Assembly (NCBI GenBank): GCA_049325415.1
Contig: JBMOLL010000047.1
Coordinates: forward strand, 1-14,032
Direction of reading: 5' to 3'
Length of the DNA stretch: 14,032 nucleotides
Source: JBMOLL01 sp049325415
Lineage (GTDB): Bacteria; Bacteroidota; Bacteroidia; Bacteroidales; GCA-2748055
The position numbers and the translations under genes are program-made. Of the stretch, positions 7,613 through 14,032 are shown piece by piece (position 1 is the first letter of the stretch; each line of letters starts with the position of its first letter). The notes under the pieces are model-generated. The model was not told where the DNA came from. It saw only the letters and a program-made list of their open reading frames with translations, and made no database searches.

Positions 7613-9013
7613 ATGTCGGGATTCCTGAATAAAGTCCGGATGTCATTTCTGCTGGTCAGCTTCCTTTTCATCCAGGGTGTTTTTATATCAGCCCAGGAGA
7701 ATGAAACCGGTTACCTGCCGACCTCCAGGATACTTTTCATCTTTGACGCCTCGAACAGCATGGCCGGGATCTGGGACGGAGAGGTCAAGATCAATATTGC
7801 CCGCCAGGTTTTGATTGAAATGGTCGACAGCCTGGAAAACATGGAGAATGTGGAGATGGCCCTGCGGGTTTACGGGCATCAGAGCCCCGTTCCCCCGCAG
7901 GATTGCAGTGATACCCGGCTTGAAGTTCCCTTCAGCCCGGAAAATGCAGCCAGGATCCGCCAGAAGCTCCGTTTTTTAACACCAAAAGGGACCACTCCCA
8001 TTGCTCATTCCCTTGAACTTGCTGCAGGTGACTTCCCCCCGTGCAGCAATTGCCGGAATATCATCGTTCTGATCACCGACGGGATTGAAGCCTGTGACGG
8101 GGACCCCTGTGCCGTTTCCGAAGAACTGCAGAAAAAAGGGATCGTTCTGCGGCCCTTTGTGATCGGTATTGGAAACGACCCGGGGTTCAAAGAGACCTTC
8201 GGTTGCCTGGGCGTATATTACGACGCTCCCAATAAGACCGAATTCAGGGAAGCACTTAAAATCGTGATCACGCAGGCCCTCAACACGACAACGGCCCAGG
8301 TAAACCTGTTGGATACCAAACACCGCCCGACCGAAACCGATGTTAATATCACTTTTTACGACCAGCTTTCAGGAAAGGTCCGGTATAACATGATCCATAC
8401 CCTCAACGGCAAAGGTTTGCCCGACACACTTGACGTAGACCACCTGAGCACCTACAGGGTTGTTGCCCAGACCATCCCCCCGGTAAGCACCGACAGTGTT
8501 ATGCTTTCTGCAGGCAAGCACAATCATATCGGGATGGATGCCCCGCAGGGCTACCTGTTTGTGAGAACCACCGGAGGCAAAGCCTATGATAATGAAAAGA
8601 TCCTGATCAAGAAGTCGGGTGATGATAAAACCATTAATGTTCAGTTCATGGGAACGGTTGAAAAATACCTGGTTGGAAAGTATGACCTCGAGATCCCGGT
8701 TTTCCCGTTTATCCGCCTGGAGAATGTAGAGATCCTTCAAAGCTATACCACCACCGTCGATATTCCCGAACCGGGCCTGGTGAACATTAATTCACCAAAT
8801 ACCGGTTATGGTTCCCTTTACCAGCTGACCAAAGAAGGAGATCAGATCTGGGTCGCCAACCTCAGATCCGGCGTGAAGAACCAGAAGCTCTATCTCCAGC
8901 CGGGAACCTACAGGGTAATTTACCGCCGGGCCGATTACAAGTCCTCCTCATACAGTGTGATCAGGGACTTTAAAATAGATTCGGGTATTACCGTATCCCT
9001 CGATTTTCCTTAA
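7613..9013 (+). CDS. Secreted von Willebrand factor A domain protein
   Basis: A 466-residue exported protein with a signal peptide (1-27, ISA before Gln) and no lipobox. The VWA domain spans about 38-230. Its metal-binding MIDAS is complete: D45-x-S47-x-S49 (DASNSM), a threonine at 127/128 (PKGTTPIAHSL) and D156 (ITDGIEACDGD). Six cysteines cluster in this domain (98, 144, 147, 161, 166, 198), suggesting disulfides outside the cytoplasm. The rest (about 235-466) looks like beta-rich modules with transthyretin-like phrases (KYDLEIPVFP; LYLQPGTYRVIYRR) and no catalytic motif. VWA proteins usually bind protein ligands through a metal ion; the partner here is unknown. It precedes the ECF sigma operon in the same direction, but a separate promoter lies between them. 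Its own promoter is not clear. The ATG at 7613 gives a good signal peptide; a second Met at residue 10 is possible. Confidence 0.88.
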   Translation: MSGFLNKVRMSFLLVSFLFIQGVFISAQENETGYLPTSRILFIFDASNSMAGIWDGEVKINIARQVLIEMVDSLENMENVEMALRVYGHQSPVPPQDCSDTRLEVPFSPENAARIRQKLRFLTPKGTTPIAHSLELAAGDFPPCSNCRNIIVLITDGIEACDGDPCAVSEELQKKGIVLRPFVIGIGNDPGFKETFGCLGVYYDAPNKTEFREALKIVITQALNTTTAQVNLLDTKHRPTETDVNITFYDQLSGKVRYNMIHTLNGKGLPDTLDVDHLSTYRVVAQTIPPVSTDSVMLSAGKHNHIGMDAPQGYLFVRTTGGKAYDNEKILIKKSGDDKTINVQFMGTVEKYLVGKYDLEIPVFPFIRLENVEILQSYTTTVDIPEPGLVNINSPNTGYGSLYQLTKEGDQIWVANLRSGVKNQKLYLQPGTYRVIYRRADYKSSSYSVIRDFKIDSGITVSLDFP

Positions 9014-9027
9014 ATTTCTCCCTGCGT

Positions 9028-9057
9028 TTAAACCAAAAGTTCCTTAGGCTGTCTAAG
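9028..9057 (+). promoter_or_regulatory. Candidate ECF-sigma promoter of the sigma gene
   Basis: TTAAACC (9028-9034), a 16-nt spacer and GTCTAAG (9051-9057). The AAC-type -35 and GTC-type -10 with this spacing are characteristic of ECF sigma promoters. The identical bipartite motif recurs before the next gene. Transcription would start about 9063, some 15 nt before the ATG at 9078. It sits only 14 nt after the VWA stop codon. Confidence 0.65.
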
Positions 9058-9060
9058 GAA
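9040..9060. repeat. Perfect inverted repeat overlapping the ECF -10 box
   Basis: TTCCTTAG (9040-9047) and CTAAGGAA (9053-9060) are exact reverse complements with a 5-nt loop. There is no U-tract, so it is a poor intrinsic terminator for the VWA gene. The right arm contains most of the GTCTAAG box, so the dyad could be an operator or a chance consequence of the promoter sequence. The second ECF promoter lacks this dyad. Confidence 0.6.
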
Positions 9061-9077
9061 AAGCTATCCCAATGTGA

Positions 9078-9623
9078 ATGCCGGTTTCAACAGACAATGA
9101 ACTAATAGCAAAATTCCGGGAACCTGGACAAAGTGAACAGGCTTTCCGCGAGATTGTGCAAAAATACCAGCAACGTCTGTACTGGCATATCCGGCGGATT
9201 GTAATCGATCATGACGATACGGACGATATACTTCAAAACAGTTTCATCAAGATCTGGAAAGGGATACCCGAATTCAGGGGATCTTCCGGACTGTATACCT
9301 GGATGTACAGGATAGCCACCAATGAAGCCCTCACTTTTCTCAAACAGAAAAAAGGAGAAAGAACCGACTGGGAGAGTGTGGAACGCGGACTGGCAGATGA
9401 ACTGGAATCGGACGAACTATTCGACGGGGACGAGCTGCAAAAGAAACTGCAGAAGGCTGTTCTTTCCCTGCCAGAAAAACAAAGGATCGTATTTAATATG
9501 AAATATTTCGAGGAGATGAAATATGAAGATATGTCAAGGATTCTGCGCACTTCCGTTGGTGCATTAAAGGCCTCGTACCATCATGCGGTGAAAAAAATAG
9601 AATCCCTGATCATCAATGATTAA
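9078..9623 (+). CDS. ECF (extracytoplasmic function) RNA polymerase sigma factor
   Basis: A 181-residue sigma-70 family protein with only regions 2 and 4. Region 2 (about 22-92) includes FREIVQKYQQRLYWHIRR, DDTDDILQNSFIKIWKGI (the core-binding and -10 recognition helices) and TWMYRIATNEALTFLKQKK. An acidic linker (about 94-120) follows, then region 4 (about 122-178) with LSLPEKQRIVFNMKYFEEMKY and the recognition helix around RTSVGALKASYHHAVKKI. It directs polymerase to a small regulon, typically in response to an envelope signal released through an anti-sigma factor. The ATG at 9078 is the first usable start; the ATG at 9072 is followed at once by TGA. A candidate self-recognised promoter lies upstream, and the membrane partner gene starts 43 nt after the stop. 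The subgroup cannot be fixed by eye. Confidence 0.95.
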   Translation: MPVSTDNELIAKFREPGQSEQAFREIVQKYQQRLYWHIRRIVIDHDDTDDILQNSFIKIWKGIPEFRGSSGLYTWMYRIATNEALTFLKQKKGERTDWESVERGLADELESDELFDGDELQKKLQKAVLSLPEKQRIVFNMKYFEEMKYEDMSRILRTSVGALKASYHHAVKKIESLIIND

Positions 9624-9649
9624 ACCCCGGCGTATTTTTATTGTCTAAG
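9620..9649 (+). promoter_or_regulatory. Second candidate ECF-sigma promoter, before the membrane partner gene
   Basis: TTAAACC (9620-9626), 16 nt, GTCTAAG (9643-9649): the same two boxes and the same spacing as at 9028-9057, while the spacers differ in sequence. The -35 box overlaps the stop codon of the sigma gene (9621-9623). Initiation near 9655 would leave a leader of about 12 nt before the ATG at 9667. Confidence 0.65.
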
Positions 9650-9666
9650 CTAAGAATCAGGTTGCT

Positions 9667-10104
9667 ATGAAAGAGGAAAACAAAAACGGGATATTAAATA
9701 AGGAAGGGATGAATGCAAATCCTTTCAGGGTTCCCGATGGTTATTTTGAAAGCCTCACCGACCGGTTGACGGACCGGATCAGGGAGGAGGAGACTCCTCA
9801 GAAGTTGAGTGCCTGGAAGATCATCAGGCCTCAGCTGGCCCTTGCTGCAGCCATCCTTGGCTTTGCCCTGGTGAGCTTTGCGCTGGTCAGAATATTCACC
9901 GCAGGTAACTCCGCCGGAGAGATCTATGATCTTGCCACACTTGAAAAAATGGGTTACTTTTATGATGAATCCACCCTGGCGTCAATAGCTTCTTCCGAAG
10001 CAGATTCACTGACCGAAGAGGACCTGTGGGTTGATGATGCTATTGATTACCTGGCAGATAATGATATCAGTTTCTACCAGTTACTTGACGAACTTGAAAA
10101 TTAA
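9667..10104 (+). CDS. Single-pass membrane protein, probable anti-sigma factor
   Basis: A 145-residue protein without a cleavable signal. A charged cytoplasmic N-terminus (1-53) carries NPFRVPDGYFESL (18-30), a phrase I recall from small Bacteroidota membrane proteins encoded after ECF sigma genes. One transmembrane helix (about 55-77) is followed by an acidic periplasmic tail (78-145), ending in YLADNDISFYQLLDELEN. With a sigma gene before it and a periplasmic protein gene after it, the most economical role is an anti-sigma factor that holds the ECF sigma at the membrane. There is no zinc-finger (ZAS) HxxxCxxC motif, so it would bind by another mode, as CnrY does. The role is inferred from position and topology. 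ATG 9667 is used; Met15 (9709) is a less likely alternative because it leaves the N-terminus short. Confidence 0.78.
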   Translation: MKEENKNGILNKEGMNANPFRVPDGYFESLTDRLTDRIREEETPQKLSAWKIIRPQLALAAAILGFALVSFALVRIFTAGNSAGEIYDLATLEKMGYFYDESTLASIASSEADSLTEEDLWVDDAIDYLADNDISFYQLLDELEN

Positions 10105-10119
10105 GGAAATAACCACCCT

Positions 10120-10614
10120 ATGAAACCACTTTACAGTATACTTCTACTTATGGCCATCGCTGTGCCGCTCAAAGCCCAGATGAACCAGAATACAGAGAAA
10201 TTCCATGATGAACGTGTCGCTTTCTTTAATGAGAAACTTCAGCTTACCCCTCAACAGGCTGACAAATTCTGGCCGGTATATAATGATTTCAATAACAGGA
10301 GGATCAAACTTGGAGATGAGGAAAGGAACGTACTGAACTTCTTTGAGAGTAATTCCGCAAATATGACCCCGCAGGAAATCGATGAATCCATCAGGAAATA
10401 CCTCGATCTGCAGCGCCAGGAAGCCGACCTGATTGCCCAGTATACCCGGAAATTCGAAGATGTGCTTCCAAAAGAAAAGGTGCTGATGGTTTTTGTTACC
10501 GAAAGACAGTTCAGGGTCTACCTGCTGCAAAAAATTAATGGCATGAGGGGCGGACCTCAGGACGGAAGGGGGATGCACCGCGGCAGGATGCTGGAAGATC
10601 AGAGCCCCTGTTAA
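10120..10614 (+). CDS. Periplasmic Spy/CpxP-like protein, possible sensor of the sigma operon
   Basis: A 164-residue exported protein. The signal peptide is 1-19 (cleavage likely after LKA, before Gln). The mature part is almost all helical and charged, with LQLTPQQADKFWPVYNDF (40-57) holding the LTxxQ signature of Spy/CpxP/ZraP proteins, and a second related site NMTPQEID (81-88). A coiled segment (about 90-135) follows, then a flexible Gly/Met/Arg/His tail (141-158) that could bind metal; this is speculation. Known relatives are periplasmic chaperones or metal sensors that act on membrane stress regulators. The gene starts 15 nt after the membrane protein stop, with an AAGGAAAT stretch as a possible ribosome site, so it is co-transcribed. 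It may be the signal-sensing part, as CnrX is in CnrYXH, or simply a chaperone output of the regulon. Convergent with hutH, 10 nt between stop codons. Confidence 0.82.
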   Translation: MKPLYSILLLMAIAVPLKAQMNQNTEKFHDERVAFFNEKLQLTPQQADKFWPVYNDFNNRRIKLGDEERNVLNFFESNSANMTPQEIDESIRKYLDLQRQEADLIAQYTRKFEDVLPKEKVLMVFVTERQFRVYLLQKINGMRGGPQDGRGMHRGRMLEDQSPC

Positions 10615-10624
10615 CCGGTTTTTA

Positions 10625-12127
10625 TCAGTCGCTAAAGTCTAAAGGTACTTCCCTCAGGTATGCTACAGCTGAGAGTATATCCAGGTACATAATTTTATCA
10701 TCGCTCACAAAATCAACCTTTTTGCGGAAACCCGAAAGGAACTCCTCAAGATAGGGTGAACTCCGGAGAGGGCGTCTGAATTCCATAGCCTGGGCCGCAT
10801 TGTAAAGTTCAATGGCCAGAATCCTTTCCAGGTTTTCCATCACCTTATATGCTTTTACGGCCGCATTGGCTCCCATGCTCACATGGTCTTCCTGTCCCTG
10901 CGACGACTCAATGGAATCGACCGACGATGGGGTGCAAAGCTGTTTGTTGTGACTGACCATAGAGGCTGCAGTGTACTGGGGGATCATAAAACCTGAGTTC
11001 AGACCCGGATTGGCCACAAGAAATGGAGGAAGTCCGCGATTGCCTGAAAGAAGCTGATAGGTCCTTCTTTCCGAAATGTTTCCAAGCTCCGACATGGCAA
11101 TAGCCAGGTTATCCAGGGCAAGAGCAAGGGGCTGACCGTGAAAATTTCCGGCTGAAATAATCAGATCCTCTTCAGGGAAGATGGTGGGATTATCGGTTAC
11201 GGCATTGATCTCGTTGCGGAAAACATAAGCCACATAATTGATGGAATCTTTTGAGGCTCCATGCACCTGGGGTATACAGCGGAAAGAATACGGATCCTGT
11301 ACATGTTTCTTGGGATGGGCAATCAGCTCACTTCCCAGAAGCAGATCCCTTATAAATCCGGCTGTTTCGATCTGACCTTTATGCGGTCTGATCTGCTGTA
11401 TGAGCTCATGGAACGGTTCGATCCGGCCGTCGAAAGCATCCAGAGAAAGTGCCCCGATAATGTCGGCCAGCTTTGATAACCTGAAAACCCGCAGACACAG
11501 GTGAACTCCGTAGGCACTCATAAACTGGGTTCCATTCAGCAGGGCCAGACCTTCCTTTGATTTCAGTTCAATCGGTTTCCAGCCCATCTCGCGAAGCACA
11601 TCCGCTGCATGATGTTTCTGCCCTTTCCAGTTCACCTCTCCCATCCCGATCAGGGGAAGACTGAGATGAGCAAGGGGAGCAAGATCGCCCGATGCACCCA
11701 GCGAACCATACTGGTAAACTACGGGGAAGATCCCGTTATTATAAAAATCGATCAGCCGGTTCACGGTTGCTGTCTGTACTCCGGAGTTGCCATACGAAAG
11801 CGATTGCACCTTCAAAAGCAGCATCAGCCTTACAATTTCTTCGGGTACCTCTTCTCCAATCCCGCAGGCATGAGACATGACCAGGTTCTTCTGGAGCAGT
11901 CCCAGATCTTTCTTCGAGATTACCCTGTCGCAAAGAGATCCAAATCCCGTATTGATACCATAGAGGAGCTCATCGCCTTTTTCAAGTCGTTCATCAAGGT
12001 ATGAACGGCAACGTGCGATCAGTCGCTCCGATTCATCCGACAACTCAATTGTCATATTCTGATTAAGGATCAGGCTGATCTGATTCCAGTCTATCGGAGC
12101 TGTGGATATCTTATGGACAGCGGTCAT
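10625..12127 (-). CDS. hutH: Histidine ammonia-lyase
   Basis: A 500-residue cytoplasmic enzyme that removes ammonia from L-histidine to give trans-urocanate, the first step of histidine degradation. The MIO cofactor triad A145-S146-G147 lies in GSLGASGDLAPLAHL. Y57 in YGINTGFG is the catalytic tyrosine. S85-H86 (MSHACGIG) is the selectivity pair of histidine lyases, arguing against tyrosine or phenylalanine lyase. Also present are NGTQFMSAYGVHL, FRCIPQVHGAS, DNPTIF, SAGNFHGQPLALALD and SSQGQEDHVSMGANAA. Length is normal for the family. No other hut gene is in the window. It starts 56 nt after hisS with no clear TAnnTTTG box or terminator between, so co-transcription with hisS is likely. ATG 12127 gives the usual N-terminal length. 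Confidence 0.96.
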   Translation of the reverse strand: MTAVHKISTAPIDWNQISLILNQNMTIELSDESERLIARCRSYLDERLEKGDELLYGINTGFGSLCDRVISKKDLGLLQKNLVMSHACGIGEEVPEEIVRLMLLLKVQSLSYGNSGVQTATVNRLIDFYNNGIFPVVYQYGSLGASGDLAPLAHLSLPLIGMGEVNWKGQKHHAADVLREMGWKPIELKSKEGLALLNGTQFMSAYGVHLCLRVFRLSKLADIIGALSLDAFDGRIEPFHELIQQIRPHKGQIETAGFIRDLLLGSELIAHPKKHVQDPYSFRCIPQVHGASKDSINYVAYVFRNEINAVTDNPTIFPEEDLIISAGNFHGQPLALALDNLAIAMSELGNISERRTYQLLSGNRGLPPFLVANPGLNSGFMIPQYTAASMVSHNKQLCTPSSVDSIESSQGQEDHVSMGANAAVKAYKVMENLERILAIELYNAAQAMEFRRPLRSSPYLEEFLSGFRKKVDFVSDDKIMYLDILSAVAYLREVPLDFSD

Positions 12128-12183
12128 GGGCAGTTAGAATTAAAACTGCGAATTACAGAAAAAATGCGTGATCCGGAAATGTT

Positions 12184-13566
12184 TTAAGACACATGCCTGG
12201 TTAGATAAGTGGCAAGATCATCAAGATTCACCTCTTCCTGTGCCCCGGTGAGCATATTTTTCACCGCCACCACTCCCCTGGACATCTCATCCTCTCCTGC
12301 CAGTCCCACGAAAGGTATTTTTCTTGCATCGGCCCAGGCAAACTGCTTTTTCATTTTTGCCGTTTCGGGATAGATTTCACAGGAAATCCCCTTCGCCCTC
12401 AGATCTGAGAGAAGAGGCAAAAGACGTGGCAATCCCTCCTCACCAAAATGCACAAACAGGATCTGGGTCGAACGATCTCCGGCTTCGCTGAATAAGCCAC
12501 TTCCCAGCATCACATCATAAATACGGTCGGCACCGAAGGAAATGCCAACTCCGGAGACCCCGGGCATACCGAAGATTCCGGTCAGATCGTCGTAACGCCC
12601 TCCGCCACAGATACTTCCTATCTGGTAATCCAGTGCCTTTACTTCGAAGATGGCACCGGTGTAATAGTTTAATCCACGGGCGAGGGTAAGATCCAGTTCC
12701 ACTTCAACTGAAACCGGATCCATTGCCATGTAAGCGAAAAGTTCCTCCACCTCTCCGACACCCTTTAAACCGGTTTCGGAACTGTTATTTCCGTTCCGGA
12801 AATACGACTTCAGAAAATTCAGTTTATCCTCAAGCCCGCCTTTCATGCCGAATACCGGCTTCAGCTTTTCAATGGCAGGGATTGATACCCCTTTTTCAAC
12901 CAGCTCGGCCAGAACGGCTTCCTCCCCTATTTTCTCCAGTTTATCGATCGCAATGGTGATATCAACAATCCTGCCGGCTTCTCCAATAACCTCAGCAATG
13001 CCGGCAAGGATCTTCCGGTTATTGATCTTCACCAGTACCCTGATGCCCAGCTCCCTGAAAACATCTTCAATGATCCGTACCAGTTCAAATTCATTCAGCA
13101 GGCTGTCGCTCCCGATCACATCGGCATCACACTGATAAAATTCCCTGTAACGACCTTTTTGCGGACGATCGGCCCGCCAGACGGGCTGGATCTGGTAGCG
13201 CTTGAAGGGAAAGGTGATTTCATTCCGGTGCTGAACCACATAACGGGCAAAAGGAACGGTAAGATCATACCGAAGACCTTTTTCGGCAATGAGCGGTGCG
13301 ATAGCCTGGGAACTGAGCTCCCCTCCTTCCGGCACTGAGGCCCAGAAATCACCGGAATCCAGAATCCGGAAAAGAAGCTTATCCCCTTCCTCGCCATACT
13401 TCCCCAACAGGGTAGAAAGGTTTTCCATTGCCGGAGTCTCTATAGGCGCATAGCCGTAACGGGAGAATACCGATCGGATTGTATCAAAAATGTAATTCCT
13501 TCTCCCTGTTTCAAGGGGAGAAAAATCACGTGTACCTTTTGGTATGGAAGGTTTCTGCATCGCCAT
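12184..13566 (-). CDS. hisS: Histidyl-tRNA synthetase
   Basis: A 460-residue class II aminoacyl-tRNA synthetase that charges tRNA-His. Seen in order: the N-terminal KPSIPKGTRDFSP, RYDLTVPFARYV (99-110), motif 2 VWRADRPQKGRYREFYQCD (129-147), the histidine-binding LARGLNYYTG (295-304), GGGRYDDL (321-328), motif 3 GVGISFGADRIY (339-350) and a C-terminal anticodon-binding domain (about 365-460). RYDLTVPFARY and GRYREFYQCD resemble eukaryotic HisRS more than E. coli HisRS, and this is the usual Bacteroidota type. It is longer than the E. coli enzyme (424) because of the insert around 200-280. The start is Met1 (13566) or Met3 (13560); both are close to the promoter, giving a leader of roughly 10-15 nt. 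hutH follows 56 nt downstream. Confidence 0.97.
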   Translation of the reverse strand: MAMQKPSIPKGTRDFSPLETGRRNYIFDTIRSVFSRYGYAPIETPAMENLSTLLGKYGEEGDKLLFRILDSGDFWASVPEGGELSSQAIAPLIAEKGLRYDLTVPFARYVVQHRNEITFPFKRYQIQPVWRADRPQKGRYREFYQCDADVIGSDSLLNEFELVRIIEDVFRELGIRVLVKINNRKILAGIAEVIGEAGRIVDITIAIDKLEKIGEEAVLAELVEKGVSIPAIEKLKPVFGMKGGLEDKLNFLKSYFRNGNNSSETGLKGVGEVEELFAYMAMDPVSVEVELDLTLARGLNYYTGAIFEVKALDYQIGSICGGGRYDDLTGIFGMPGVSGVGISFGADRIYDVMLGSGLFSEAGDRSTQILFVHFGEEGLPRLLPLLSDLRAKGISCEIYPETAKMKKQFAWADARKIPFVGLAGEDEMSRGVVAVKNMLTGAQEEVNLDDLATYLTRHVS

Positions 13567-13572
13567 CTGCTG

Positions 13573-13590
13573 TAATTTTGCGCAAAATTA
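13573..13590. promoter_or_regulatory. Perfect 18-bp palindrome containing the hisS -7 box
   Basis: TAATTTTGCGCAAAATTA is identical to its reverse complement. Its minus-strand half TAATTTTGC is an exact TAnnTTTGY box, placed to start transcription just before the hisS ATG at 13566. The plus-strand half makes the same box facing the other way, where no plus-strand gene follows. A -33 box is not convincing (TGTC at 13610-13613). It is both a likely promoter and a candidate operator. Confidence 0.6.
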
Positions 13591-13663
13591 GGAAAATAAA
13601 GTGACCTGAGACACGGACTCGTATGATAATCCCTGCCTCAGGCCGCAGACCACAGAACGAGTA

Positions 13664-14032
13664 TTATTTCGCTTTACTCAGTTTCTTAAAATCGGACTCA
13701 AGGAAACGGTCGGGGTTATTCGGGTTAACGACATGGTAATCGAAATAATAAAACTGCGAATCACCGGCGCCGACCAGGATCTTATACACCCGAGCATCCA
13801 GTTTCTTTCCCTCAGGACCAACCTTGTGCAGGAAGACCACATCCATATCCCCTCTCATAATGGCATCCTTGATCTCATCCGGAGTAACAATTTTTACTTT
13901 ATAGGGATAGACAGCTTTGATGCGCGCTTCAGAGCTGACTTCCTTCTGCAGTTCATCGGCCACCAGGTATAGTGTTTTATCCCTGACATCCTTCATGTTG
14001 TCGTTATAATGTTTGTAAATATTCTGGGAAAT
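13664..14032 (-). CDS. Unrecognised protein, C-terminal 122 residues (partial)
   Basis: The frame is open from the right edge to the TAA at 13664-13666. An internal ATG at 13996 exists, but coding-like sequence (SQNIYKHYNDN) continues in frame upstream of it, so the real start is probably outside the window. I do not recognise a named domain. Visible features are a charged helical stretch (KTLYLVADELQKEVSS), a beta-rich middle (IKAVYPYKVKIVTPDEI), then DVVFLHKVGPEGKKLDARVYKILVG and the aromatic FYYFDYHVV, and a basic tail LESDFKKLSKAK. There is no transmembrane segment in this part. Conserved-looking phrases suggest a real protein of the phylum. The 97-nt gap to hisS holds the hisS promoter, so this gene is probably transcribed separately, although no strong terminator is seen. 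Confidence 0.7.
   Translation of the reverse strand: MSQNIYKHYNDNMKDVRDKTLYLVADELQKEVSSEARIKAVYPYKVKIVTPDEIKDAIMRGDMDVVFLHKVGPEGKKLDARVYKILVGAGDSQFYYFDYHVVNPNNPDRFLESDFKKLSKAK

Noticed and set aside
10613..10625. AACCGGTT followed by T-run between the convergent genes as a terminator
   Set aside because: A self-complementary 8-mer with no loop cannot form a stable hairpin; too weak to list.
10613..10642. A third AACC...GTCTAA pair
   Set aside because: The spacing is 20 nt instead of 16, it lies in the convergent 3' end of hutH, and no plus-strand gene follows.
12184..13566. Eukaryote-like HisRS as evidence of recent horizontal transfer
   Set aside because: This HisRS type is, as I recall, standard across Bacteroidota, so it reflects ancient ancestry rather than a local event.
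13605..13662. Interleaved inverted repeats CCTGAG/CTCAGG and ACTCGT/ACGAGT suggesting a pseudoknot or riboswitch
   Set aside because: The arms are only 6 bp, cannot all form one simple hairpin, match no known RNA class, and would be expected by chance at this length.

Overview
The window reads as chromosomal DNA of a Bacteroidota bacterium, probably Bacteroidales or a near relative. The evidence is a C-terminal type IX secretion (T9SS) sorting domain on a peptidase, promoter -7 boxes of the TAnnTTTG type, a FISUMP/PKD lipoprotein, an ECF sigma operon with a 'PFRVPDGYF'-type membrane partner, weak Shine-Dalgarno sites, and Bacteroidota-type HisRS and transketolase sequences. It is a mix of core housekeeping genes and lineage-specific exported proteins. 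I see no CRISPR array, tRNA, rRNA, insertion sequence or phage gene, and no gene-free stretch longer than about 190 bases.

Left part, minus strand (1-3988). A ychF GTPase-family gene is followed after 2 nt by a secreted M14 zinc carboxypeptidase with a T9SS tail. Next comes a 188-nt gap with a candidate promoter, then the first 347 codons of a PafA-type alkaline phosphatase family protein that runs off the left edge. By motif alignment from memory, every visible PafA catalytic or metal position is substituted in this protein, so it looks like a pseudoenzyme or a strongly re-purposed member. ychF is divergent from a transketolase gene (4110-6149, plus), and the two promoters appear to overlap back to back. 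A clear hairpin terminator follows transketolase.

Middle, plus strand (6296-10614). Two exported proteins come first: a lipoprotein with Ig-like, PKD and FISUMP domains, and a secreted von Willebrand factor A protein. They are followed by a compact three-gene envelope-stress-type operon: ECF sigma factor, single-pass membrane protein with the features of an anti-sigma factor, and a periplasmic Spy/CpxP-like protein. The same bipartite motif (TTAAACC, 16 nt, GTCTAAG) stands before both the sigma gene and the membrane-protein gene. It is the best candidate for the promoter this sigma factor recognises, implying autoregulation. The gene order resembles CnrYXH-type systems, in which a periplasmic CpxP-fold sensor controls a sigma factor through a membrane anti-sigma.

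Right part, minus strand (10625-14032). Histidine ammonia-lyase (hutH) lies 56 nt downstream of histidyl-tRNA synthetase (hisS), probably in one transcript. So one locus holds the enzyme that charges histidine and the enzyme that degrades it. The hisS -7 box is half of a perfect 18-bp palindrome. The C-terminal part of an unrecognised protein enters from the right edge.

The two most useful leads are the substituted PafA-like protein and the paired ECF promoters.
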